Positions 22,620 to 32,016 of a stretch of DNA of 32,071 nucleotides are shown here, piece after piece. The stretch comes from an uncultured Bacilli bacterium (GTDB taxonomy: Bacteria > Bacillota_I > Bacilli_A > RF39 > UBA660). Position 1 is the first letter of the stretch; every line of letters starts with the position of its first letter. The stretch covers positions 1-32,071 of the forward strand of contig CANRHC010000007.1 in assembly GCA_947630305.1 (NCBI GenBank), given 5' to 3'. The notes below the pieces were generated by a model that was given only the letters and a program-made list of their open reading frames with translations, did not search any database and had not been told where the DNA came from. The translations under genes were made by a program, and so were the position numbers.

Positions 22620-23268
22620 GAATTTGGTCCCTTATATATTAATTGTGTTGGCAATTATTTTATTGGGTATTGTTATTTCGGTTATTTTTCAGTTTACTTT
22701 TAGAGGTCAGGTAATTGATTTATCTGATCCTGAGGCTCCTTTTGAGGAAAAGAAGTATGAATTGGTTAATGAGACTGATATGTCTTCTGATGAGATTGTT
22801 GATTTTATTCTTGCAAAGCGTAAGGAGATAATGGAGTTTTTTAATTTGATTAGGTATTATAATATTAGTGATATTGAGCCTTTATATACTAAGGAAGATG
22901 ATGAGAAGTATATGGTTTTAACTGATGATTTTACGGATAGTTTAAGGTTTTTGACTACTTCTAATTTATATAGTAAGTTGACGAGGAATTTTGAGTTGTT
23001 AAAGGTTGTTAATAATGTTAGTTATTATAAAGTTTTAAAAAGTGAGTTTACTTCTTTGCATTCTAATAGTGCAATTGCTATTTTTGATTATAATGAGATG
23101 GAGGTTCATCCTTTGTTTGCTAGTGATGATAAGATTAATGGTGTTATTCGGTTTTTGATTTGTGATGATAAGGTTTATAATTTTTGTCGGAGGGATGAGG
23201 AGTTTAGTTTTGCGTTAGTTAAAGAGGATAATAATTGGTTAGTTGATGATTTGGGTTTTGATTATTAA
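22603..23268 (+). CDS. Membrane-anchored protein of unknown function, 221 aa
   Basis: One N-terminal membrane helix (about residues 9-33) behind a basic start (MKRKIKN), so the rest should be outside the cytoplasm. After it comes an acidic linker and an alpha/beta domain of about 160 residues with an ending (ALVKEDNNWLVDDLGFDY) that recalls NTF2-like or SnoaL-like domains; I cannot confirm this. ATG 22603 is chosen over ATG 22597, whose spacing to AAAGGA is too short. It overlaps the sigH-like gene by 17 bases and might therefore be an anti-sigma or accessory factor, but nothing in the sequence proves it. Confidence 0.72.
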   Translation: MKRKIKNLVPYILIVLAIILLGIVISVIFQFTFRGQVIDLSDPEAPFEEKKYELVNETDMSSDEIVDFILAKRKEIMEFFNLIRYYNISDIEPLYTKEDDEKYMVLTDDFTDSLRFLTTSNLYSKLTRNFELLKVVNNVSYYKVLKSEFTSLHSNSAIAIFDYNEMEVHPLFASDDKINGVIRFLICDDKVYNFCRRDEEFSFALVKEDNNWLVDDLGFDY

Positions 23269-23273
23269 ATCTC

Positions 23274-23302
23274 TTTTTTTTTGGTTTTTATTTTGTTATA
23301 AT
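23274..23302 (+). promoter_or_regulatory. Possible promoter before rplI
   Basis: TATAAT at 23297-23302, 30 bases before the rplI ATG; the -35 position is only a T-run, so the call is weak. Confidence 0.35.
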
Positions 23303-23331
23303 AAATTTACTGAAATGAAGGTGATTGTTTT

Positions 23332-23772
23332 ATGAAAGTAATTCTTTTAAAGGATGTTAAGAATCAAGGTAAGAAGGATGATATTATTGAGGTTAGTGAT
23401 GGTTTTGGTAGGAATTATTTAATTAAGAATAAATTGGCTGTTTTGGTTACGAAAAGGAGTAAGGAAGTTTTAGATAAATCGATTTTGAAAAGGGAGGAAG
23501 AGGAATCTGTTTTAGTTGAAAATTTAAATAAGATTAAGTCTTTTTTGGCTGGTAAGGAGATTGTTTTTAAGGTAAAGACTGGGAAGGATGATAAGGTTTT
23601 TGGGGTTATTTCTTCTAAGCAAATTAGTGATGAGTTAAAGAAGATGGGTTATAATATAGATAAAAAATGTATAAAAATTGATGGTTCTATTAGTAGTTTA
23701 GGTAGTCATAAGGTGCTTATTGTTTTGCATAAAAAGGTTATGTTTGATGTTATGGTTGTTTTAAGAAAGTAG
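23332..23772 (+). CDS. rplI: 50S ribosomal protein bL9
   Basis: Binds 23S rRNA at the base of the L1 stalk. The N-terminal domain is plain: MKVILLKDVKNQGKKDDIIEV followed by GFGRNYLI, then the long connecting helix (about 40-75, Lys/Glu rich) and the C-terminal domain with GKDDKVFGVISSKQISD. 146 residues, as usual. Followed 7 bases later by dnaB, the standard Firmicutes pair. Confidence 0.97.
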   Translation: MKVILLKDVKNQGKKDDIIEVSDGFGRNYLIKNKLAVLVTKRSKEVLDKSILKREEEESVLVENLNKIKSFLAGKEIVFKVKTGKDDKVFGVISSKQISDELKKMGYNIDKKCIKIDGSISSLGSHKVLIVLHKKVMFDVMVVLRK

Positions 23773-23779
23773 GTGTTGT

Positions 23780-25129
23780 ATGGCTAATCGTGTTATGCCT
23801 CATAATTTGGAGGCTGAGATGTCTGTTTTGGGTGTTGCTTTTTTAAATACTATTTCGATTGAAAAGATTATTGAGAATATTAATGAAGATATGTTTTTTA
23901 GTGATGCTAATAAGAAGATATTTAATGCTTTGGTTTCTTTGTATAAAAGTAATACACCGATAGATATTACGACCGTTAAAAATGAGCTTGATAAGCAGAA
24001 GAATTTAACTAGTGTAGGTGGAATTGATTATTTAACTGAGGTAATTGATTCTGTTGTTACTAGTGCTAATTTGGATTATTATATTGATATTGTTAAAGAA
24101 AAGGCTATTAGAAGGAGTCTTATTAATACTGCAACTGATATTATAACTAATACTTATAATGAAGAAGAAAATTTGAATAAGTTATTAGATACTAGTGAGC
24201 GAAAGTTTTTGGATGTTATTAGGACTAGGGATGTTTCTTTTTTTAAGTCGATTGGTGAGGTTTTGCAACAGGCTCATGAGAATTTGGAGTTAATTGCTCA
24301 GAATAAGAATGTTGTTACTGGTTTGTCTACTGGTTTTATTGATTTAGATAAAGCTACTGCTGGGTTACATGATGGTGAGTTAATTATTATAGCTGCTCGT
24401 CCTGGTATGGGTAAGACGGCTTTTGCTTTAAATCTTGCTTGTAATGCTGCTGTTACTACTAAGAAGGCTATTGCTATTTTTAATTTGGAGATGAGTGCTG
24501 AGCAGCTTGTTAATCGAATGATTTCTTCTGTTGGTCAAATTGAAGGTGATAAGTTAAAAACTGGGATGTTGAATAATAATGATTGGAAACGTTATAATGA
24601 GGCGATGAGTGAGTTAGCTACGACTAATATTTATATTGAGGATAATGCTTCTGTTACTGCTCCTGAGATTAAGGCTAAGTGTCGTCGTTTGGCTACTAAG
24701 CCAGAAGGTCTTGGTTTGGTTATTATTGATTATTTACAGCTTGTTACTACTGGTGGTAGGGTTGAATCAAGGCAGGTTGAGGTTTCTGAAATATCTAGGG
24801 CTTTTAAAACGATGGCTATGGAACTTAAAGTTCCGGTTATTGCTTTAGCTCAGTTGTCTCGTAATGCTGAGAGGCGTGAGAGTAATCAACCTCGTCTTGC
24901 TGATTTAAGGGAATCTGGTTCTATTGAGCAGGATGCTGATTTGGTTTTATTTATTAATCGTCAGGATTATTTTGAAAATAAGACTGCTGATAATAAGCAA
25001 ACGATAGTGCCTACTGATGTTATTATTGCTAAGCATAGGCGGGGTAGTACCGGTTTGTTTCAATTATTGTTTGAATTAGATAAAAGTTGTTTTAAAAATT
25101 ATACAAAGGTTTCGGAAGAGACTTTTTAG
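23780..25129 (+). CDS. dnaB: Replicative DNA helicase DnaB (DnaC in Bacillus)
   Basis: Hexameric 5'-3' helicase of the replication fork. The N-terminal domain (from RVMPHNLEAEMSVLG) binds primase; the RecA-like motor carries Walker A RPGMGKTAFALN (about 205-216), Walker B LVIIDYLQLV and the DnaB-specific ADLRESGSIEQDADLVLFI segment, then a late HRRGSTG arginine-finger region. 449 residues, full length. Closely follows rplI, so co-transcribed. No intein is seen, which is worth noting because dnaB is a frequent host. Confidence 0.97.
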   Translation: MANRVMPHNLEAEMSVLGVAFLNTISIEKIIENINEDMFFSDANKKIFNALVSLYKSNTPIDITTVKNELDKQKNLTSVGGIDYLTEVIDSVVTSANLDYYIDIVKEKAIRRSLINTATDIITNTYNEEENLNKLLDTSERKFLDVIRTRDVSFFKSIGEVLQQAHENLELIAQNKNVVTGLSTGFIDLDKATAGLHDGELIIIAARPGMGKTAFALNLACNAAVTTKKAIAIFNLEMSAEQLVNRMISSVGQIEGDKLKTGMLNNNDWKRYNEAMSELATTNIYIEDNASVTAPEIKAKCRRLATKPEGLGLVIIDYLQLVTTGGRVESRQVEVSEISRAFKTMAMELKVPVIALAQLSRNAERRESNQPRLADLRESGSIEQDADLVLFINRQDYFENKTADNKQTIVPTDVIIAKHRRGSTGLFQLLFELDKSCFKNYTKVSEETF

Positions 25130-25142
25130 AAAGGTTTAGAAT

Positions 25143-26651
25143 ATGAAGTTAAGTGAGAAACTTGTTATAGCTATTTTGGGGGTTATTGTTATCTTTTTGT
25201 GTGCAATATCGATGAATAAGCGTGAGATGTTTTATCCTCAAAGTGTTTATCAGGTTTATTTAGATGGTAAGAGGATTGGTTTGGTTGAAAATCGTGATGA
25301 ATTATTGTCTTTAATTAATGAAAAACAACAAAATATTAAGGATACGTATAAGGTTTTAAATGTTTATCCTCCTACTGGTTTTGAGATTGAAGAGTATATT
25401 ACTTATGGTGAGGATGTTAGTAGTGTTGCTGATATTTATCAAAAGATTGAAGATTTAAGTGATTTTACTATTGAGGGTTATATTGTTACTATTACTAAAC
25501 CTGGTAATGATGGTAATGATGAAGTTAAATTACAGCTTCAGGTTTTAGATGAGCAGATTTTTAAGGATGCTTTGGAGGCTTTGGTTACTACTTTTGTTGA
25601 TGATGATGATTATCAAAATTATATTAATAATACTCAAGAGGAGATTAAGGATGTTGGTTCATATATAAAGCATATGTATTTTGAGGAGTCTGTTTCGATT
25701 AAAAAAGCTTATATTTCTGTTAAGAATAAAATTTATACTGATAAGGCTGAGTTAAGTCAGTATTTGTTATATGGTACGAATGAGAAGAAGAATGGTTATA
25801 AGGTTATGGTTGGGGATACTTTGGAGTCTATTGCTGAGGCTAGTAAGTTAAATGTTCGTGAGTTATTGATTGCTAATCCAAGTTTAAGAGGTGAGAATAC
25901 TGTTTTAAAGATTGGTGAGATTATTAATAATAGTATTATTGATCCGGTGATGAATTTAGTTGAGGAAGTTAAGGTAACTGAGGATGTTGATATTGCTTAT
26001 GAGAAGAAAACGGAAGTTGATGATAATTTAAATTATGGTGAGAGTGTTGTTGCTCAAGCTGGTGTTACGGGAAAGGCTCGGACTACTCAAGAGATGAGGA
26101 TAATAAATGGTGAGCGTAGTCAAGAGACGACTATGATTAGTTATGTTACATTAAGGGAGAAAGTTGATGAAATAACAAAGGTTGGCCCTACATCTCATGT
26201 TGTTGGTCAATATATTGATACAGGTTTAGACTGGGGTTGGCCAACTAATCAGCCTTATGTTATAACTACTGATTATGAAAACCGTTGGGGAGAACATCAT
26301 GATGCTCTTGATATTTCGGGAACTGGTTTTGGTTCGCCTATTTATGCGGCAAGAGAGGGTAGTGTTGTAAGTATTAATACTGGTTGTCCTAAAAATGGTT
26401 ATTTAGGTAGTTCTTGTGGTAGTGGTTATGGTAATTACATTATTATAAATCATGGAAATGGTTATGAAATTATTTATGCTCATTTATCGGCGGTTAATGT
26501 TTCTGTTGGTTCTAAGGTAAAGAGAGGACAAGTTATTGGAGCTATGGGTAATTCTGGTTCTTCAACGGGTACTCATTTACATTTTGGCACTTATAAAGGT
26601 GATCCAATGCGGGGTGGGACACCATTTAATCCTTGGAGTTTGTATCGATGA
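25143..26651 (+). CDS. Membrane-anchored M23 peptidase with LysM and G5 domains
   Basis: Peptidoglycan endopeptidase anchored by an N-terminal helix (about residues 7-24). After a long N-terminal region of unknown fold come a LysM repeat (about 218-263, VGDTLESIAEASKLNV), a G5 domain (about 268-345), and the M23 zinc peptidase (about 365-502). Zinc ligands H386 and D390 (HDALD) and H480 in the HLHFG motif are present, so it is expected to be active. A disulfide pair may form between cysteines in NTGCPKNGYLGSSCG. It starts 13 bases after dnaB and overlaps walJ as ATGA. It stands where many Firmicutes keep walRK and yycHI. Confidence 0.9.
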   Translation: MKLSEKLVIAILGVIVIFLCAISMNKREMFYPQSVYQVYLDGKRIGLVENRDELLSLINEKQQNIKDTYKVLNVYPPTGFEIEEYITYGEDVSSVADIYQKIEDLSDFTIEGYIVTITKPGNDGNDEVKLQLQVLDEQIFKDALEALVTTFVDDDDYQNYINNTQEEIKDVGSYIKHMYFEESVSIKKAYISVKNKIYTDKAELSQYLLYGTNEKKNGYKVMVGDTLESIAEASKLNVRELLIANPSLRGENTVLKIGEIINNSIIDPVMNLVEEVKVTEDVDIAYEKKTEVDDNLNYGESVVAQAGVTGKARTTQEMRIINGERSQETTMISYVTLREKVDEITKVGPTSHVVGQYIDTGLDWGWPTNQPYVITTDYENRWGEHHDALDISGTGFGSPIYAAREGSVVSINTGCPKNGYLGSSCGSGYGNYIIINHGNGYEIIYAHLSAVNVSVGSKVKRGQVIGAMGNSGSSTGTHLHFGTYKGDPMRGGTPFNPWSLYR

Positions 26652-27430
26652 AAGTTGTTGTTTTGGCAAGTGGTAGTGAAGGTAATTGTACTTTTATTTC
26701 TAGTGGTAATTATCGGATTTTAATTGATTTGGGTAAAAATGCTAAATATATTAAAGAACAATTAAATAATATCAATGAAGATGCTAGTTTAATAAATGCG
26801 ATTGTTATTAGTCATACTCATAAGGATCATACAAGTGCTTTAAAGGTTTTTTTGCATCAGTTTCATCCTTTAGTTTATTTAACAAAAAAGCAGTTGGATG
26901 ATTTAGATTTTTTAAAGGATTATGATAATGTTGTTTTTTATGATGAAGAGTTTTATATTGGGGATATTAAAATTAGTTCTATTCATACTTCCCATGATGT
27001 TTCTGATTCTAGAAATTTTGTTATTAATGTTTCAGGGATGAGGGTTGTTTCTTTAACTGATACTGGTTATTTAAATCATAAATATTTTAAGGTTTTATCT
27101 AATTGTGATTATTATTTATTTGAAAGTAATCATGATGTTGAGATGCTTCTTAATGGTAAATATCCTACTTGGTTAAAGCAAAGAATTGTTGGAACTTTAG
27201 GTCATTTATCTAATAAAGATAGTAGTTTTTATTTAGCTAAGTTAATTGGTGAAAATACGAAGAAGATTGTTTTGATGCATTTATCTCATGAAAATAATAC
27301 TGAAGTAAAGGCTTTAGAAACTTTATGGGATACTTTTAGGGAATATGAAATTGATTTTAAAAATGTTGTGTGTGCTAAGCAAGATGAAGTAACAGGAGTT
27401 TGCGATGATAAGAATACTGTGCGTGGGTAA
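26648..27430 (+). CDS. walJ: MBL-fold hydrolase WalJ/YycJ
   Basis: Metallo-beta-lactamase-fold protein, the YycJ/WalJ group, linked in Staphylococcus and Streptococcus with wall metabolism and DNA repair; a nuclease activity is reported for homologues. The start MKVVVLASGSEGNCTFISS is typical. Metal ligands: H56, H58, D60 and H61 in HTHKDH, H near residue 118 (HTSHD), D in LTDTG and a late HLSHEN. ATG 26648 after TTGGAG is chosen over an upstream TTG. Stop is within rlmH; the walJ-rlmH pair is conserved near the origin in Firmicutes. Confidence 0.92.
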   Translation: MKVVVLASGSEGNCTFISSGNYRILIDLGKNAKYIKEQLNNINEDASLINAIVISHTHKDHTSALKVFLHQFHPLVYLTKKQLDDLDFLKDYDNVVFYDEEFYIGDIKISSIHTSHDVSDSRNFVINVSGMRVVSLTDTGYLNHKYFKVLSNCDYYLFESNHDVEMLLNGKYPTWLKQRIVGTLGHLSNKDSSFYLAKLIGENTKKIVLMHLSHENNTEVKALETLWDTFREYEIDFKNVVCAKQDEVTGVCDDKNTVRG

Positions 27431-27839
27431 AATAAAAGAAGCTTATTTAAAATCTTTAATTGATGATTATTCTAAAAGAATTAGTAAGTATCATCATTTA
27501 GAAATTATCGAGGTTAAAGATGAATCTTTAGAAAAAGAAAGTGTTTCTTTGTTAAAAATATTTAAAAATAATGAATATAGGGTTGCTTTATGTGTTGAAG
27601 GAAAATCTTTTGATAGTTTAGAATTTGCTTTTAAAATTAATGAAATTTTTATTAGTTATCCTATTATAACTTTTATTATTGGTGGTAGCTTTGGACTTAG
27701 TGATGATGTAAAAAATGCCTGTCATTTGAAAATGTCATTTTCTAAATTAACGTTTCCACATGGTTTGTTTAGAGGTCTTTTGTTGGAGCAAATTTATCGT
27801 AGTTTTAAAATTAATAATAATGAAACTTATCATAAATAG
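27405..27839 (+). CDS. rlmH: 23S rRNA pseudouridine-1915 N3-methyltransferase RlmH
   Basis: SPOUT methyltransferase acting on the modified U1915 of helix 69 in the assembled ribosome. Motifs: LCVGKIKEAYLKSLIDDYSK at the start, IGGSFGLSDDVKN and the C-terminal SFSKLTFPHGLFRGLLLEQI with the knot. It has 144 residues against about 159 in the family, apparently by short loop deletions; the catalytic end, NNNETYHK, corresponds to the usual GxPYHK. AACAGGAG precedes the ATG; it overlaps walJ by 26 bases. Confidence 0.93.
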   Translation: MIRILCVGKIKEAYLKSLIDDYSKRISKYHHLEIIEVKDESLEKESVSLLKIFKNNEYRVALCVEGKSFDSLEFAFKINEIFISYPIITFIIGGSFGLSDDVKNACHLKMSFSKLTFPHGLFRGLLLEQIYRSFKINNNETYHK

Positions 27840-27857
27840 TTTAGATTGGATGGTAGT

Positions 27858-28541
27858 ATGATTGGTAATGATTGGGATGAAAAATTAAGTATTATATGGA
27901 ATAGTGATGGTTTTAAAAAATTTATGAGGGTTGTTGATGGTGAGTATCAAACTAAAACGATATTTCCACCTAAAAATTATATTTTTAATGCTTTAAAATT
28001 AACTCCTTATAGTAATGTTAAGGTTGTTATTGTTGGGCAAGATCCTTATCATGGTGTAGGGGAAGCTCATGGTTTATCTTTTTCAGTTCAAAAAGGAATA
28101 AAAGTTCCTCCATCTTTGCAAAATATTTATAAAGAATTATATGATGATTTAAAGGTTCCAATTAGAAGTGATGGTGATTTAACTGGTTGGGCTTTAGAAG
28201 GTGTTTTGCTTTTAAATGCTGTTTTAACGGTTGTTAAGGATACTCCGGCATCTCATCGTAATCTTGGTTGGGAAAGGTTAACTGATTATATTATTAAAGT
28301 CTTAAATGAAAAAGAAGAGCCAATTGTTTTTATTCTTTGGGGTAATTTTGCTAAGGAGAAAGCTAAGTATATAACTAATTCTAAACATTTAATAATTACT
28401 AGTCCTCATCCTTCACCTTTTTCTGCAAGATATGGTTTTTTTGGAAGTAAACCTTTTTCTAAAGCTAATGAATTTTTAGAAAAAAATAATCGAGGTAAAA
28501 TAGATTGGGGAGTTAAAATTAGTGATAAAAATGTTTTTTAG
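27858..28541 (+). CDS. ung: Uracil-DNA glycosylase, family 1
   Basis: Removes uracil from DNA as the first step of base-excision repair. The catalytic motif VGQDPYHG with D62 and the ending motif SPHPSPFSA with its histidine are present; LLLNAVLTV and FILWGNFAKEK are also conserved. 227 residues from ATG 27858, which follows GGATGG; a TTG at 27846 is the alternative. It lies 18 bases after rlmH in what seems the same transcript. Confidence 0.95.
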   Translation: MIGNDWDEKLSIIWNSDGFKKFMRVVDGEYQTKTIFPPKNYIFNALKLTPYSNVKVVIVGQDPYHGVGEAHGLSFSVQKGIKVPPSLQNIYKELYDDLKVPIRSDGDLTGWALEGVLLLNAVLTVVKDTPASHRNLGWERLTDYIIKVLNEKEEPIVFILWGNFAKEKAKYITNSKHLIITSPHPSPFSARYGFFGSKPFSKANEFLEKNNRGKIDWGVKISDKNVF

Positions 28542-28647
28542 ATTTAATTATTTTAAAGATTTATAAAAGGCTATTGTTGATTTTAATATTGATAATATTT
28601 TATTTGCAAATAATAGTAATTTGATTTAAAAAGGTTTTTAAATTTGA

Positions 28648-28653
28648 TATAAT
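28648..28653 (+). promoter_or_regulatory. -10 element of nifJ
   Basis: TATAAT 16 bases before the nifJ start codon (a gap of 15 bases). The 17-base-spaced -35 position reads TTTAAA, a weak match. The remaining DNA between ung and nifJ (28542-28647) has no recognisable gene. Confidence 0.45.
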
Positions 28654-28668
28654 TAAAATGGTGATAAA

Positions 28669-31600
28669 ATGAGAATGATTGTTGATGGTAATACTGCTTG
28701 TAGTTTAGCTGCTTATTTGTTTAGTGAAATTTCTTGTATATATCCTATTACACCTTCAAGTCCAATGGCTAGTAATATTGATCATTTATCTTCTTTAAAG
28801 AAGGAAAATTTGTTTCATGATCAAGTAAAAGTTGTGGAAATGGAGTCTGAAGCTGGTGCTGCTGGTGCTTTTCATGGTGCTCTTTTATCTGGTTCTTTAG
28901 CTTCTACTTTTACTGCTAGTCAAGGTTTATTATTGATGATACCTAATATGTATAAAATTGCTGGTGAGGCTCTTCCTGGTGTTATACATGTTGCTTCAAG
29001 GACTGTTGCTACTAATGCTTTATCTATTTTTGGTGATCATTCAGATGTTTATGCAACTCGGTCTACTGGTTTTTGTATGTTGTCTAGTTCTAATGTATCT
29101 GATGCTTATTATTTGGCTTTAGTTGCGCATTTATCTGCTATTAAAGGTAGTTTGCCATTTTTACATTTTTTTGATGGTTTTAGAACTAGTCATGAAATTA
29201 ATGTTATTAATACTTTATCTGAAGAAGATGTTTTAAAGTTAGTTGATGAAGAGAAATTAAAGGAGTTTAAGAGGCGTAGTTTAAATGTTGGTAGTAAGGT
29301 AGAGTATGGGATGGCTTTAAATGAGGATATTTATTTTCAAACAATTGAGGCTAGAAATTCTTTATATAATAATATTTCTGATATTGTTGCTGGTTATATG
29401 CATCAAATTAATAATCTTGCTAATACTAGTTATGAACCTTTTAATTATTATGGTGCTAGTGATGCCTGTAATGTTATTGTAGCTATGGGTAGTGTTTGTG
29501 ATACTATAAAACTTGTTGTTGATAAAGAAAATGAAGATGGGAAAAAATATGGATTAATTTGTGTTCATTTATATCGACCTTTTTCTTCTAAATATTTAAA
29601 GAAGGTTTTGCCTGAAACTGTTACTAAAATTGCGGTTTTAGATCGGAGTAAGGAATCTGGTAGTATAGGAGAACCGTTGTATTTAGATGTTGTAAGTTCT
29701 TTAAGTGATAAAAATATTTTGATTGTTGGGGGTAGGTATGGTATAAGTTCTAAAAATACTACTCCTAAGGATATTAAGGCTGTATTTGATATGTTAGAGT
29801 TTAATCCTGTTAATAATTTTACGATTGGGATTGTTGATGATGTTACTAATTTAAGTTTAAAGACTTCTGATTATAATATTACTTTACCTTTAACGGAAAT
29901 TAAGATTTATGGTTTTGGTTCTGATGGGATGGTTTCGGCTAGTAAAGATTTGTTAAAAATTGTTGGTTTAGAAAATAAATATGTTGAAGGTTATTTTGAG
30001 TATGATTCTAAAAAAAGTGGTGGAGTAACTATTAGTCATTTAAGGATTTCTAAAGAACCTATCAATGCTCCTTTTTATGTTACTAATACAGATGTTATTG
30101 TTGTAACTAAGGATGTTTATTTTCATAAGTATCATTTGCTTTCTTGTGCTAAGGAGAATAGTATTTTACTTATAAATACTAAGGATGTTGATGCTTGTTT
30201 TAAAATGATGACTAAAAGTGATAATGAGATTATTAAAAAGAGGAATATTAAAGTTTTAACGATTGATGCTGATGCTATTGCTATTAGAAATGGTATAAAG
30301 GGTAAGATTAGTCGGATTATGGAGATTATTTTATTAAATTTATTAAATGTAGATAATGCTTTAGAGATATTGACTAGTAAAATTAAGGAGCAGTTTAAAA
30401 CTAAGGGTGAGGCTGTTGTAAATAATAATATTAAGGCTATTAATGAAGCTATAGGTAATGTTTCTAATCCTGTTATGAATATAGATGTTGATTATGATTT
30501 TGGACAAAATTTAAGTTTATTTGAGGCTATGAATCATCGTTTGGGATATAGTTTGCCTGTTTCTAAGGTTTTAGGTGTTAGTAATGGGGCTTTTCCTAAT
30601 TCTTGTAGTAAATTAGAAAAAAGGAAAATATCTAATATGGTGGTTAAATGGTTAGATGATAATTGTATTCAATGTGGAATGTGTTCTTTAGTTTGTCCTC
30701 ATGCTGTTATAAGACCTTTTTTGGTTAAAGATAAGGTAGGTATACCAGCTGTTGGTGCTTTTGGTTATAATTATTATATGGCTATTAGTGAAGATGATTG
30801 TACTTCTTGTGGATTATGTGTTAATGTTTGTCCTGGTAAGGATAATCGTAAAGCTTTAACTTTTGGAAAATATGATGAAGAAAAACAGGAAGTTGCTAAT
30901 CGTTATTTTAATGATTATCAAAATCCTCAAGTTTTTCCTAAATTTAGTATTAAAGGTAGTCAGCTTTTAAAGCCACGTTTTGAATTTTCTGGTGCTTGTG
31001 CTGGTTGTGGGGAAACTAGTTATATTAAGTTATTGACTCAGTTGTTTCAAGATGAAATAATATTAGCTAATGCTACTGGTTGTTCTTCTATTTATGGTGG
31101 TAGTGCACCTTCAACACCTTATAGTATTCCTTGGGCTAATAGTTTATTTGAAGATAATGCTGAGTTTGCTTATGGGATGCATATGAGTTATCAACTTAAA
31201 AGGAATCGTTTAAAAAAGTTGTTGAGTAATAAGAGTGAAAATGAACAAATTAATGAATTACAAGAGGAGTTGTTAAAGAATTTTGATGATGTAGAAAAAT
31301 CAAATGTTATAAAAGATAAATTAGCTATTTTACCAATAAAAAAGGAATTAAGAGATTTATTAGAATATGTTCCTAAGAGAGTTGTTTGGGCTATTGGTGG
31401 AGATGGATGGGCTTATGATATTGGTTTTGGGGGAATAGATCATGTTTTATCTAGTAATGAAAATGTTAAAATATTAGTATTGGATACTGAAGTTTATTCT
31501 AATACTGGTGGTCAAATGAGTAAATCATCACATGTAGGTCAAGTAGCTGAATTTGCTGATTTAGGTAAGAAAAATGCTAAGAAGGATTTATTTAAAATTG

Positions 31601-32016
31601 CTATGTGTTATCCTAATTGTTATGTTGCAAGTGTAAGTTTAGGGGCTAATTTTATGCAAACTATTAAAGCTTTTAAGGAAGCTAGTTTACATGATGGGCC
31701 AAGTATTATTATTGCTTATGCTCCTTGTGTTGAACATGGAATTAAAGGTGGTCTTAGTTGTACAACTAAAGAACAGAAATTAGCTGTTGATGTTGGTTAT
31801 ACTTTATTAATGCGTTATATTCCTGAAAAAGACTTGTTAGTTATTGATTCAAAGGAACCTGATTTTGATCGTTATCAAGAGTTATTAGATAATGAAGTAA
31901 GGTATAATTCTTTAAAAATTAAAGATGTTAAATTAGCTGATGAATTAATGAAAATTAATAAAGAAAATGCTATTAAGAGATATGAATATTATAAAAATTA
32001 TAAATTAAAAAATTAA
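28669..32016 (+). CDS. nifJ: Pyruvate:ferredoxin (flavodoxin) oxidoreductase, single chain
   Basis: Oxygen-sensitive enzyme of anaerobes that turns pyruvate and CoA into acetyl-CoA and CO2, reducing ferredoxin. All PFOR domains are fused in the usual order: pyruvate/TPP domain I (YPITPSSPMAS, about 24-34), domain II (about 265-385), the gamma domain (from IKIYGFGSDGMVSASKD, about 408), two 4Fe-4S clusters (C666, C669, C672, C676 and C711, C714, C717, C721), and the TPP-binding end with the third cluster (C777, C780, C805, C1020) and GGDGWAYDIG (910-919). At 1115 residues it is shorter than the common 1170-1200 but no motif is missing. GGTG precedes the ATG. It marks a fermentative lifestyle. 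Confidence 0.96.
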   Translation: MRMIVDGNTACSLAAYLFSEISCIYPITPSSPMASNIDHLSSLKKENLFHDQVKVVEMESEAGAAGAFHGALLSGSLASTFTASQGLLLMIPNMYKIAGEALPGVIHVASRTVATNALSIFGDHSDVYATRSTGFCMLSSSNVSDAYYLALVAHLSAIKGSLPFLHFFDGFRTSHEINVINTLSEEDVLKLVDEEKLKEFKRRSLNVGSKVEYGMALNEDIYFQTIEARNSLYNNISDIVAGYMHQINNLANTSYEPFNYYGASDACNVIVAMGSVCDTIKLVVDKENEDGKKYGLICVHLYRPFSSKYLKKVLPETVTKIAVLDRSKESGSIGEPLYLDVVSSLSDKNILIVGGRYGISSKNTTPKDIKAVFDMLEFNPVNNFTIGIVDDVTNLSLKTSDYNITLPLTEIKIYGFGSDGMVSASKDLLKIVGLENKYVEGYFEYDSKKSGGVTISHLRISKEPINAPFYVTNTDVIVVTKDVYFHKYHLLSCAKENSILLINTKDVDACFKMMTKSDNEIIKKRNIKVLTIDADAIAIRNGIKGKISRIMEIILLNLLNVDNALEILTSKIKEQFKTKGEAVVNNNIKAINEAIGNVSNPVMNIDVDYDFGQNLSLFEAMNHRLGYSLPVSKVLGVSNGAFPNSCSKLEKRKISNMVVKWLDDNCIQCGMCSLVCPHAVIRPFLVKDKVGIPAVGAFGYNYYMAISEDDCTSCGLCVNVCPGKDNRKALTFGKYDEEKQEVANRYFNDYQNPQVFPKFSIKGSQLLKPRFEFSGACAGCGETSYIKLLTQLFQDEIILANATGCSSIYGGSAPSTPYSIPWANSLFEDNAEFAYGMHMSYQLKRNRLKKLLSNKSENEQINELQEELLKNFDDVEKSNVIKDKLAILPIKKELRDLLEYVPKRVVWAIGGDGWAYDIGFGGIDHVLSSNENVKILVLDTEVYSNTGGQMSKSSHVGQVAEFADLGKKNAKKDLFKIAMCYPNCYVASVSLGANFMQTIKAFKEASLHDGPSIIIAYAPCVEHGIKGGLSCTTKEQKLAVDVGYTLLMRYIPEKDLLVIDSKEPDFDRYQELLDNEVRYNSLKIKDVKLADELMKINKENAIKRYEYYKNYKLKN

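Noticed and set aside
24636-24848. Leu/Arg-rich open frame inside dnaB
   Set aside because: Low-complexity translation of the other phase of the helicase motor domain; a shadow frame.
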